A DNA stretch of 64,000 nucleotides from Caenorhabditis elegans. Taxonomy: Eukaryota > Nematoda > Chromadorea > Rhabditida > Rhabditidae. The translations under genes and the position numbers were made by a program. The notes below the pieces were generated by a model, which saw nothing but the letters and a program-made list of their open reading frames with translations, did no database searches and had not been told where the DNA came from. Positions within the stretch are counted from its first letter, which is position 1; every line of letters begins with the position of its first letter. This document shows, in pieces, positions 45,842-64,000 of this stretch. The stretch is from the NCBI RefSeq assembly GCF_000002985.6, contig NC_003282.8, forward strand, positions 9,610,001 to 9,674,000, read 5' to 3'.

Positions 45842-48028
45842 ACACTTTTGAATTCAGCTGAACATCAGTTTTAGTTTTAAGAAAATATAAAGCTATAATA
45901 GATTTTCTAGTAGTTAAACATTGTAAGAACGAATCAAAATTTTGAAGTCATAAGTTTATCGGAAACTACAATAAATTAGTTTTTCGAATTTTTTACGTTT
46001 CCTGAAAAGTGTACGTTTGAAGAAAAACTACGCATTGATGTTGCACTTAAATCCTCGAACTAATTAACTTGCTTTCAGTTTTCCGTTGTTATTCTCTCTA
46101 TGCAATCTCCCTTTTTCTGATCACTCCCTTTTTGTTTTGTTTAGTACACCAATTGTGTTGATACCATTTATAATTGTTGTCTTAGTAAATATGAAAGAGT
46201 ATTGATACATAAGTTTTCAATGATTGCATATAAATCATGAGCATATACAATTTCGGTAAAACATCTCTGTTAGAGCTGAAAAATGCATCGTCTCATGAAA
46301 TGTCTCTAGTTAATTGACTGGAACAAAAAATCATTACTATTGAAATCATTAACCATTAAAAACCTAATAAAAAAAATATTCAGACACAGAATTATTGTCT
46401 TCTGACTATAGTATATTGCTGTATGGTAAACTTATGGTCAAAATATATACCAAAATTTAAACAGTAATTCAAAAAAAAAAACTATTGAAACTATTAAACT
46501 ATTTTTCAAAATGTGAAAAAGCGGTTCTCAAAATAATAAAATAGTTTATATTTGAAGCACTCTTAGTCAAGTACTTTTTCCTTCAAAAAATCAACCGATA
46601 TCTTTCTTTATACTTGAAAATGTCGCGTCAAATGCCACTCCTTCTTTCTCTCCAGAAAAAACGTTTTGCATATGCTCTTTCCACTTCTCTTCTTCTACTT
46701 TTTGCTGTCCATTCTTCTCCTTCGTTTTATTTCTTGTTCACATACATACACACATGGATATCTTGAAATATGTCACACATCCTTTGTCCCCTTTTTTGCT
46801 CCTTTTGCTCATGCTGCTGATAAAAATGTGAAAGATGAGGAAGAACACTTGGTCAACGTGAACACTTGTCTCGTGGGAATTTGATTGAAGGACACCAGAC
46901 GACGACAACACACACAAGTAGAACTATTTGCCTATCTATCTCTTTTGAGACATTTTCTCATTTTCTAAAGTTTCGACTTTGATCAAGGCTTGTCTGGCTT
47001 TTGTTGATCAAGGCTTGTCTGGCATCTAATTGGCTCCTGGAGAACTTTTGAAACTTTTAGGCACTCGAGGCCATTTATTTTTCCTAATATAAGTTATTTA
47101 CAATCTAAAATATTCTGCGTTCAGAACTGAAATACACAAATTTTTCAAATAAAATTCGATAAAACGCTTAAAGAAATAATTTTCGACCGGTCATTATTAA
47201 AAGTGATTAAAAACCATTCAAATTGGAATTAAATAAATATTATTAAATCTAGAAGTGGCAATGGATTGATATTTTGAACGGGTTTTTGTTGGTCGTATCC
47301 GAACAGCGCTGCTAACTTAAAAAGGGTCGTGATGCTACCCCAAATCAAATCTATTTAAAGAAAGACTGACTGTTTTGGATGTTTTGCATGTATAGACTCA
47401 AAAAGTGCCCAAAAGAAATTCGTAACGAGAATTTTCAAAAATTGCTTTTGTTTTGGCGATTCAAAATTTTGAGACGTGGAGAATTGGGGGATTTCCGGCG
47501 GCAAAGGATCCCAATCAGGGATTGGTCACGCCCATAACACTGTAAAATTTTCAAATTTTGCAACCTCAGCACTGTTCACTTTTGCTCCAATTCTATTAAA
47601 CCCAAAAAAACACACAATTTTGTTTTCTAAACAGTGCGGAGATTTCAAAATTCTTTTGCAATTTTTCAACAAAGTTTTCTGGGTTTGACCAATTTCCTAA
47701 ACAAAACGTTCCAGAAAACATTGGTCCAATGACTTTTTTTTTGAAATAATCATTTCTTGACTATTTGCTACTCTTAATTTTCCATCTGCCATGCAACAAG
47801 AGACACAGAAGACCACCATGTTTTTGCTTCGTTTACATCGTCCAATTTGTCAAATCTTCGCAACTCAATGCACTATTTCTTCAACGAACGAGTAAACGGA
47901 CGGCCGAAGAAAAAACGTTGGAGTAGGCTTTCAACCTCTTCTTTTTTTCTTCACTTTCAATCTGTGTGCATCATATTTTAAACTTTTAAAATTCTATCGT
48001 TTCTTTTCTACATCCCTTTTGTTTCGAA

Positions 48029-48199
48029 TTAAAGCAATATACACAATTTCAGGTATCCATTCGAATGAAACGGGATCTCTTTTTTGGCAATATGATATTC
48101 AAATTGTTGTGATTCTTCAAAAGTCATAGCAAACATCGACGGCAGCTGTGCCAATAGATCCAAGAAGGTGAATTTATTTTTGTTTCGAACTTTTGCCAT
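48029..48199 (-). CDS. Candidate small protein, 56 aa
   Basis: ATG 48199 follows AATTTAG on the minus strand at once, a plausible spliced-leader acceptor. The frame runs to 48029. It reads MAKVRNKNKFTFLDLLAQLP, then MFAMTFEESQQFEYHIAKKE and FHSNGYLKL: mixed composition, not low complexity. There is no second exon and no recognisable domain. It could be chance or a remnant. Confidence 0.25.
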   Translation of the reverse strand: MAKVRNKNKFTFLDLLAQLPSMFAMTFEESQQFEYHIAKKEIPFHSNGYLKLCILL

Positions 48200-50963
48200 T
48201 TCTAAATTAAAATTCATTTCAAGTTCCGATCAATAAAGGCATTAAATAACAGTTTTTCAAAGTCACAAATGTAAGTAGATATTTATCTAAATTCGTTTCA
48301 ATTTTAAAAAAAAACTATAAATAAATGGTTTAACAAGTTTAAGATGTCTGATGAATTTTTAAGAAAATGTTCACTCCTAGAAACTGAATAAAAAAGACAT
48401 TTGACTGAATTTTCAATCATGTCATACACAGAATATCCCAGCTTACCAGTTAATTAAAAATGTCTCAATAAACGAAAAGTTGATTTTAAATTTAATTTCT
48501 TCATCATTTTTAACTTTACTTCCTTCCTTCCCATTTACCCCTTCCACCAGACCAATTCTTGTTAAAAACTAGCCATTGTCCGAAGAATGTCACCAAAAAG
48601 TTCCATTGGTTTGTCTAAAAACTGGCGGAAATGCATGAAAATTGGGAGTTTTTATTGTTTTGCAACATGTGTTCAGCTTCTTCTCCTTTTCGGGTTTTTT
48701 CTTGGCTCGTCATATAATGTGCCCCGAGGCGGACATATCTGGAAAAAGAGCCGACGAACTGAAGCAAAGTTTTCGGGGTGGTGTTTTCTGTTCACACCAA
48801 AACATATCGCTCTTTTGATATAACTTCTAAAAACTTTCAGCATTTTTCAAGAGTTTTCTCATTCCCTATAGACCCCCTGTTAAAGTGTTACTATTTTCAT
48901 CTTGTCTTTCTTGTTGCAAAACTCTTCTCAAACCTAAAGAAATCAAATAGTAGGAGGTCATGAAAAAAACACGTAAAAAGAAAAAAATCGCCGAAATTTG
49001 AATTTCCTGTGCACATTTTGTTGACTTTGTTTCGATTTCACATAGGCGTGTAAGTCATGAGTATCTACACAATTTCATTTGATTTTCAATGATTACGGTA
49101 GTTCTGTATTTTCCTGAAATATATTCCACCTTATAAGTTTATACAGAAGATACTCCCAAACCTACTTCAATATTTTTCATTCTTGAACCCAAGCTCTCTA
49201 GAAGAAACTTGAAAATCTAAAAATCAAAAACCCAACAAAACCGGAAAGGATGAGGCATCCGGTGTCCTTTTGCTCAGAAAACCAAAAATTAAAAAAAAAA
49301 AAGAAAAAACATCTGCAATTTAGTCGTGGTACATGTTTTCTCTTATTGAAAATTTTTGAAGAAGTCGACTCCGTTTATTTTTTTTACTTTGTGTTGCTTC
49401 TAAACAGCGCGGCCGGTTTTTATTTTCTTATTTGAATGTTTTTTATTTATTTTGAATTTCGAATCGTCTCTTCTCTGTGGAACGAGAATATTCGGTATTT
49501 GTGTAGTAGCTGTACCCAAAATGCAGCAAATGTTTTCTTGCACTAAAAACAAGCATGAGAGTTCAAAAAAGCCGCAGACCGGTTTGACAACGTTGTATTT
49601 GATAAAACGAATTTGAGAATCATTTTATTTTAATAATCTTAAAACTAGACCAAAATTATTGCATCAATTTTAATGTTGTTCCTAGTTTTTCGGCGAGTAT
49701 TTCAAGAAATACTATAGTTTCAAAAACATTTGTGCAATCTTAATTAATTTTTCATAGTTCTTCTTACGATTTCTTAAAGTTTATTTTAAATTTTTTAATT
49801 AAAAAAAAAGAGATTTTGAAACTACAGTGCTTTTTAATGGCGTACATCTTTGCAAATTTAGCCAATAATTGTCATGTCTGTACCTGGTACAGTATTTCTC
49901 GCAAAAACATCGCAAAATTTCGCTCCTGGGTAATACAAAAAATAATTTACAAACTTAATGTGTTTTAATGTTTTTCATAGTAAAAAATCGAATAAATGTT
50001 CCGTTCACTATCTTACATGTTTTATTTCTTCGCCGTACATTTATTCAAATTGTACATTTGTTTTCTTTTCCCTATTTCTTCAAATCTATAACATTCTTGC
50101 TCTTCCATCCCGTCTTCAACAAATCAAGAATAGACGTCAATGAAGTCATCCACTCGTCCCGTCCCGTCGTCCGTAACTCAATTCAGACGTCGTTTTCCTC
50201 CCGCTACTTCTATGACCTTCCTTCTACGTCTGCTCATACTTCTTCTTCATTTTGACACACTGTTTCTTCGTTCCTCTTCATTGTCAGCTTTTGCTTCTCA
50301 AACTGAACTTTTTCTTTTATATTTTCGTTGAAAATCTGATTTCTCTGAAAACTCCCTGTTCTGAAGGATATCATTGTGGTGGTAACGACGTCGGTGCGGT
50401 GACACATCATGACACGATGGGTAAGAAGAAAAAGATACTGAAGCCAGAAAACAACTATGGGAAATTGTATTTTAAAATTTTTTATTCGGTTTTTACATAG
50501 TCGCTTGCAGTTCCACTAGATCACGAAAAACAATATCGTATTTCCTGATTTTCACAAGGTTTTTTTGATTTCTGAGAAACAACTATTTTCTTTGAATTTA
50601 ATTTTAAAAAGTAAACGGAAATGTTCTGAAAGTTTCCGAAGTACTTGATAAAATGTTTCAGAACCTCGAAAACTTTGTAAGGGTGTTACAATTTTACATA
50701 TTGTATGTGTAGTATTAAATTTATATTATAAAAATAAATATTAAAATAATAGAGAAATGATTCAAAGTTATTTTGTAAATCAAAAATTTTTATCAAAACA
50801 AAATACAACCAAGATATGAGCTGCCAAATTTGAGCAACTGAGCCAAATATAATACTATTTGAGATAATATGGTATCTAGTTTTGTATTATTTTTGTGCTA
50901 AATAGTTTAACGCCAAATGACGAAACAATTTTCCAGTATTCATAATCTATTATAATATTTTAG

Positions 50964-53853
50964 ATGAGTCATCCGGGTTGGATTATGGTGTCGTTCCTAA
51001 CCGAATTACTATCACAATCATCAAAAGGAATAGCTCAGTCACTGGATAATTGTGCAAATGACACAGAAATCATCAATGCACTACTCAAAGATAGCTACAA
51101 TAAAGTTCGTTTTTCGCACGTTGACAGAGCTAAAACTGTTTTTTTTTCAGCATTATATCCCTTCTCATCCTACACATGTTCGAGTGGATATGTGGGTTCA
51201 GGAAGTAACATCAGTTTCAGAATTAACGCAGGATTTTGAAATAGGTAAGTGTAAGAAATTTCAAAAATAAACATAATTTCAAAACTCGATCGTTTAAAAT
51301 ATGAGAAATGTTCTTTTTTAAGTCAAATGACTGGCAAACAATTAAATTGTTCTAGAATCATCCAATTTTTGCGTAAAGCTAAAATTTTTAGATTTGTATA
51401 TCAACGAATTTTGGGAAGATCCTGCATTAGTATACGAAGATATGAATCCATGTAAGCGAAATATATCATTTGATGATAAGGTCTTACAACGATTATGGTT
51501 GCCGAACACTTGCTTCATCAATTCAAAAAGTGCAGCAATTCACGAATCTCCATTCAAGTAATTTTCATTTTTATTTGCAATTTTGTTCGTTATTCTTGAA
51601 AGAGAAGTGAAACAGTTAATACTCAAAAATTTTCTGTTTCACGTTATCAATAAGATACTTTACGAAAATACTAATAGTAAATGTAATTTAGTTAGTCTAT
51701 GTAAACCAAAATTACAGGAACGTCTTCCTGATGGTTTTCTCAAATGGTACTCTCTGGACAAACTATCGAATGAAATTAACAGGACCTTGTGATATGAAAC
51801 TAAAAAGATTTCCGTTCGATAAGCAGAAATGCTATCTCACTTTTGAATCGTAAGTTTTTTTAGATAATATTTTTATTAAAATTAAAAAATAATGCGAAAA
51901 TGTTTCCATAAAGTGTAAAAAGTGAAAACAAAACTACTGAAACAAATTTCAATTCAGTTCAATCCATTGATAAATTTTTAAAATGTTTTGAATTCAGTTT
52001 CAACTACAATACTGGAGAAGTGAGAATGCAGTGGAATCAACCGTATCCAGTAATTCTGCTCAAAAGAATTGAACTTCCTGATTTCAAATTAGTCAATTTT
52101 AGTGTTATTGCTGTTGAACAGGTAAGTCATACAGTTTTCAAAAGAGTGAAAATGTAAACTGTTGCAGTTGAAGTTTTCAATTAAACTAAACAACTCATTT
52201 TCAGATGTACCCAGCTGGTTGGTGGGATGAGCTTACTGTAGCGTTTGTATTCGAACGAAGATATGGTTGGTATGTTCTTCAAGGGTTAGTTTTTGTTATT
52301 TCTCTTGGTTTTTATTGAAAAACAAACATTTTCAGATATATTCCTACCATGGTGACCATTGTTATCTCTTGGATTTCATTTTATTTGGGACCAAGGTGAG
52401 ACTTTTTAATTTTTGCACATTTCTATCAGTTCCATGACTAACGTCGATGCAATGCACATGGGAGATGTTCCAGTTCCAACTCAAAAAATTTTTTTTTCTG
52501 AAAATTGAGTTTCATTTACTTAAAATAATGTTACAGAGCAATCCCAGCTAGGACTATGCTTGGTGTCAACTCTCTTCTAGCAATGACTTTTCAGTTTGGA
52601 AATATCATTCGAAATTTGCCACGTGTATCTTATGTAAAAGCAATTGATGTTTGGATGTTATCTGGAATGCTTTTTATATTTTTATCACTTCTTGAATTGG
52701 CAGTAGTTGGATTTATGTCAAGGAATGAAGGTCTACCGCCTAAAGTGAGTTGTTTTTAAAAAATTACTTGTTATTCTATTCAAAAGTTAAAATTTTAGGT
52801 AGTAAAATTCTGTTCATTTTGTTGTGTTTCTGTTCTTGTTGTTTTGTTTATGGCGTTTTTTTTCCGGATTTTAAATGAGAATCATTATGATTCTGTTGAT
52901 ACATACAACTCTAGTTTTTCCATTGAAATAATTTTAGGTCAAAAAACGGAAACGACAAGAAGATGATGATGAAGGATTTTCATGGAAAAGTATGCAAACT
53001 AGTCCGCACTTGGAATTAAGACAGGTTTAAATAATTGTTTGGTGTATAATTTAACATTTTAAAATTTTACAGTTTTGGGTAGACAAACGGGTGAATTCAT
53101 TACGGAATGACAGCGCAGTGCCGCCTGTTGAAGATTATGTAAGTTTTGAGTTTAGATATTTGACGTCGATCTAACAAGAAAAGTGTTTGAGCCCAGTGTT
53201 TTCATATTCCACTTCCAAATGAAATCTGAGTTGTTTCCAAACATTCCCTAAAATTTCCAGTTTTTTTTGAGGAATAGTGTTTTTCTAGTTCAAAATGTTC
53301 TTTTGAAACTAAATGGCCAAGGAGTATAATGTTTTAACGTAGGTGAATAGTAGGTTTCATTTAAAGATCTATGTATTGTCTTGACACAAGAATGTTTATT
53401 TTTAAGGCGCCAATGGAACTCGAACAACCGTATCAAAATATTACAAAACGAAGAGAAAAACGGAAATGGATGAGTGGGTTGAGGAAAAAATGGAGGGCGA
53501 TGAGGGAATTACGGCCTGAAACAGTAGATTTTTATAGGTAAGTTAAGGTTTTCTTCTTTTAAAAAATAATACTCTTGAATTGAAAACCATGGAAAACAGT
53601 TGAAATATAAGAAATTTCAAACCAAAAGTCATTTTTTTCAAAGCAAGTTTAGAACAAAATACCTGTTTGGATTTAAAATAACCATTTTCAGCGCAATCTT
53701 CTTCCCAACAGCGTATATGCTTTTCAACATTTCGTAAGTTTTATTCTATAATACTTCTGTTGTTAAATTATTTTAATTTCCAGATATTGGAGTTTCTACC
53801 TGACAAGTCTTTCCGAATATTTTGATGAAGATGTGAATATTGATCAACCTTAA
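50964..53853 (+). CDS. acc-1: ACC-1 acetylcholine-gated chloride channel subunit
   Basis: ACC-1 is a Cys-loop receptor whose pore conducts chloride on acetylcholine binding, giving inhibitory cholinergic transmission (established knowledge). Thirteen exons: 50964-51104, 51151-51244, 51392-51557, 51718-51849, 51998-52121, 52205-52284, 52336-52395, 52537-52744, 52938-53024, 53073-53138, 53407-53537, 53692-53733, 53784-53853. They give 466 aa. The Cys-loop is [17 protein letters not shown]1 follows [18 protein letters not shown]2 begins [17 protein letters not shown]; the PAR triplet is the anion-selectivity mark. TM3 is [20 protein letters not shown], then a long basic/acidic M3-M4 loop spread over three exons, and TM4 is [19 protein letters not shown] follows TATTTTAG directly, so trans-splicing could place the leader on the start codon. 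The N-terminus is only weakly hydrophobic, so a signal peptide is not obvious. AATAAA at 53978. Confidence 0.92.
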
Positions 53854-54683
53854 TTAATATGATTATCAAATTTATCTTTTTTTTGCAGTTTTAAATTCAA
53901 TTTCAACAATATCAAAAATTTCAATGATCTCAAATCTGTTCTATGTATTTCTTGTTGTTGGTTTTTGTATTTTTATGAATAAAATAAACATTTTTTATCA
54001 AACAAATATAAATGTTATATTATTATACAAATTAAACAGTTTTGAATTATTTTGAAAACATATTTTTCTGAACAACCATGTGATTATAAAAAACAAATCG
54101 CTCTGAAAATTCTGTTTTACATAGCAAAAGGATTGTCATTCCAAGTATTGCAAAAATACCGTTTTTCTTTCAAATAATTATATACGGCTCCTAAAATGCG
54201 GTTCTTGCCTAGAAATTACCTCATCTCGACTGGGTAGAATGTAAATGGTAATGTGGCAAATTTGTTTAGTTCCATACAGTTTCAGATCAGCCAACGTCTC
54301 AAAATCTCTTCAATCTGAACTTCCTGTGAATGACATTTTGACTCCTTCTGTGTAATAAAAATTTGTGAAATGAAATGTTTCATGTGTCATATAAACATAC
54401 ATAATATAAACAGATCACACTGATAAGCAAAATGAGAGAATAATGAGAAAAAATAGGATGATGCTAATAATCACAATAAAAACTGGAAATTGGCAAAAGA
54501 AAAACATCGTTGGGATGTGTGAGAATTGGAGAGCGAATCGTGAAGAAATGTCCCTGAATACTGTAGCACTTATCACATTGGTATTTGATAGAAATCGCAG
54601 AGAATGTCAGCGGAAAATTTATAATTTAAGTACAACGAGAATACGACGAGATTATGCATTGATAAGTAGAAAAAGCTAGACGA
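53854..54683. other. Convergent gap between acc-1 and nhr-34
   Basis: 3' flanks of two convergent genes. It includes the acc-1 AATAAA at 53978-53983. A plus-strand open frame at 54443-54679 runs antisense into the nhr-34 3' UTR and looks like chance. Confidence 0.6.
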
Positions 54684-62661
<7,978 letters not shown>

Positions 62662-64000
62662 GCTAGGTGCCTGCAAAAGCGTTACATCACGTGGTCTTTC
62701 GATGACCCTGTATGACAGAGAAAAATGGGAGAAATTGATGAAATTCTGATGATGATGGTGGATAATATTATCGAATGTGGGATAGGAAAAAGAGTACAAA
62801 ATACGTTATTTTTCATGAAAACTATTAGGAAAACTGGAACAACTGTTTGATCAAGTTACAGATAATACGGCAAGAAAAAATGTGACAAAGTCGTCAAAAC
62901 TTACAATTAGATTCAGCAATATTTTCTAAATTTTGTAATAATCACTGTGAGCTCTAGGTGTTTTTTTCAGTTTTGCCGAACCTATGTTCAAGAATTCTCA
63001 ACTACGATTTTTCAACAAAAAAATAATTTTTTGGGAAAAGCAGGGCACAGTGTTGAGTGCACCAATTTTTTTGTAGGACTCTTGATTACAGAACTGAAAA
63101 AATGCTTACAATTATAAAATTAAAAAAGGCTTTAACTGCAAATTGTAAATTGTGGAATGTAACCTTTTGAATTTCTTATTCGGTATGCATAAAAACATGT
63201 CAGGCGTACAAAATTTTGAAAATTGGCTGAACGGATGAAAATGAAAAAGCTTACTAGTCAGAACATAAATTGTATGGAGCACGATTTTATTCATTTTCAG
63301 TCGCGTCCCGTCGGCTCTGTATTTATAACAGGTATGTATGTCGGTTAAATTTTAAAAAATTAAGTGAAAGTTTGCATTATTCATAATTGATGTCACGTGA
63401 AGCAGTTGAAAAGGTGAGAAGGTCATGCGAAACCGGATCGCTTGATTAGAGTAAGAGTACGGCAAACTTTCATTAAGAAGTTTTGATTGCTGACAGTACA
63501 AAGTAGTAGTTTTAAAAATTGAATGTTATAAAAAGTACAATTTTCAAAATGTAGTTATTCGTAATCAGTTGCAAAGAGAATTCTATAAAATAAATTACTA
63601 AAACTTGCCCAGAAATGAAAAAAACATGGGAATAAACGTAGCATTTATACCACACAAACTATATTAAATATCAATTTCAAAAATGTTCATTGATCCAAAA
63701 AGAATCAGAAGAACAAAACAAAATACACATTTTCTCTTCTGACCTGACTTCACTTTAGTCAAAATCTCTGGCAGGGGAATTCGAAAGATCAGTTGGCGTA
63801 GACCAGCTTCTGACATATTCCTACAATCAGAATAGCTCTCTGCCCTCCTCTCCCGATAATCAGCTGTTATTGCACAGATTATCTTTTGCTCTTTTTACGT
63901 ACTTCAAGCACGTAGCAGCATATTGAGATTATTCAAGTAGAGTAGAGACGATCATTTGATCTTCTCATATTTCTCGCCCCTTTTTCATCTGAAACCAACA
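62662..64000. other. Upstream region of nhr-34 at the window edge
   Basis: Promoter-side DNA of the long nhr-34 form. Contains CACGTG at 62688-62693 and TCACGTGA at 63393-63400. A short minus-strand frame starting at 63816 (MSEAGLRQLIFRIPLPEI) follows a TTGTAG acceptor and may be another first exon. A pyrimidine-rich stretch with GATA cores lies at 63840-63890. Confidence 0.5.

Larger units (their letters stand above)
45296..50963. other. 5.7-kb region without a convincing gene
   Basis: Apart from a weak 57-codon minus-strand candidate at 48029-48199, I find no protein gene. The open frames at 46666, 47476, 50140 and 50252 are low-complexity or lack splice partners. Notable content: two CRE-like sites plus a TATA box at 45805-45841, and a direct repeat of TTGATCAAGGCTTGTCTGGC at about 46979-47024. 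The right end must include the acc-1 promoter. An unannotated non-coding transcript is possible. Confidence 0.5.

Noticed and set aside
50140-50331. Frame with a signal-like MTFLLRLLILLLHFD as a possible first exon of acc-1
   Set aside because: It has no donor in the phase needed to join 50964 before its stop; the TATTTTAG acceptor at the ATG supports a direct start.

Overview
The window is nematode nuclear DNA and almost certainly Caenorhabditis elegans. It is AT-rich, introns are often about 50 nt with TTTTCAG acceptors, and upstream acceptors suggest spliced-leader trans-splicing. Spliced translations recover a run of genes I recognise from chromosome IV cosmids W09C2/F58G6 (recall, not a search): elt-1, mca-1, amph-1, a chemoreceptor, three CTR copper transporters, acc-1 and nhr-34. 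All exon models were spliced by hand and checked for phase. Total lengths close in frame: ELT-1 416/488 aa, MCA-1 1252/1249 aa, AMPH-1 461 aa, ACC-1 466 aa, NHR-34 631/499 aa.

Layout. 1-5150: upstream DNA of elt-1, with a TGATAA cluster. 5161-9658 (+): elt-1, a two-finger GATA factor. 10312-11566: a broken mariner transposon flanked by TA. 11994-15074 (-): four small two- or three-exon genes, each with a signal peptide, a basic mature region and a TATA box close upstream; I do not recognise them and regard them as the most interesting part of the window. 16523-24869 (-): mca-1, a plasma-membrane Ca2+ pump with two alternative first coding exons, one adding an N-terminal hydrophobic segment. 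27210-32003 (-): a 12-exon gene of unknown function. 33530-34268 (+): a DEG/ENaC channel cut short after TM1. 34687-37691 (-): amph-1, BAR plus SH3. 39217-40490 (+): a chemoreceptor with only five clear membrane segments. 41684-45295 (+): three tandem CTR copper transporters, the last two close enough to be an operon, with a TIR element between the first two. 45296-50963: 5.7 kb without a convincing gene, but with an orphan CRE/TATA promoter. 50964-53853 (+): acc-1, a Cys-loop anion channel. 54684-62661 (-): nhr-34, a nuclear receptor with at least two starts.

The genes do not form one pathway. The shared theme is membrane transport and signalling (Ca2+ pump, copper importers, channels, GPCR) between two transcription-factor loci. 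Across the window the octamer CTGTTTCA, the core of the 21U-RNA (piRNA) promoter motif, occurs about 15 times on the two strands, well above a rough chance expectation of 2-3. This fits a chromosome IV piRNA domain overlying the protein genes.
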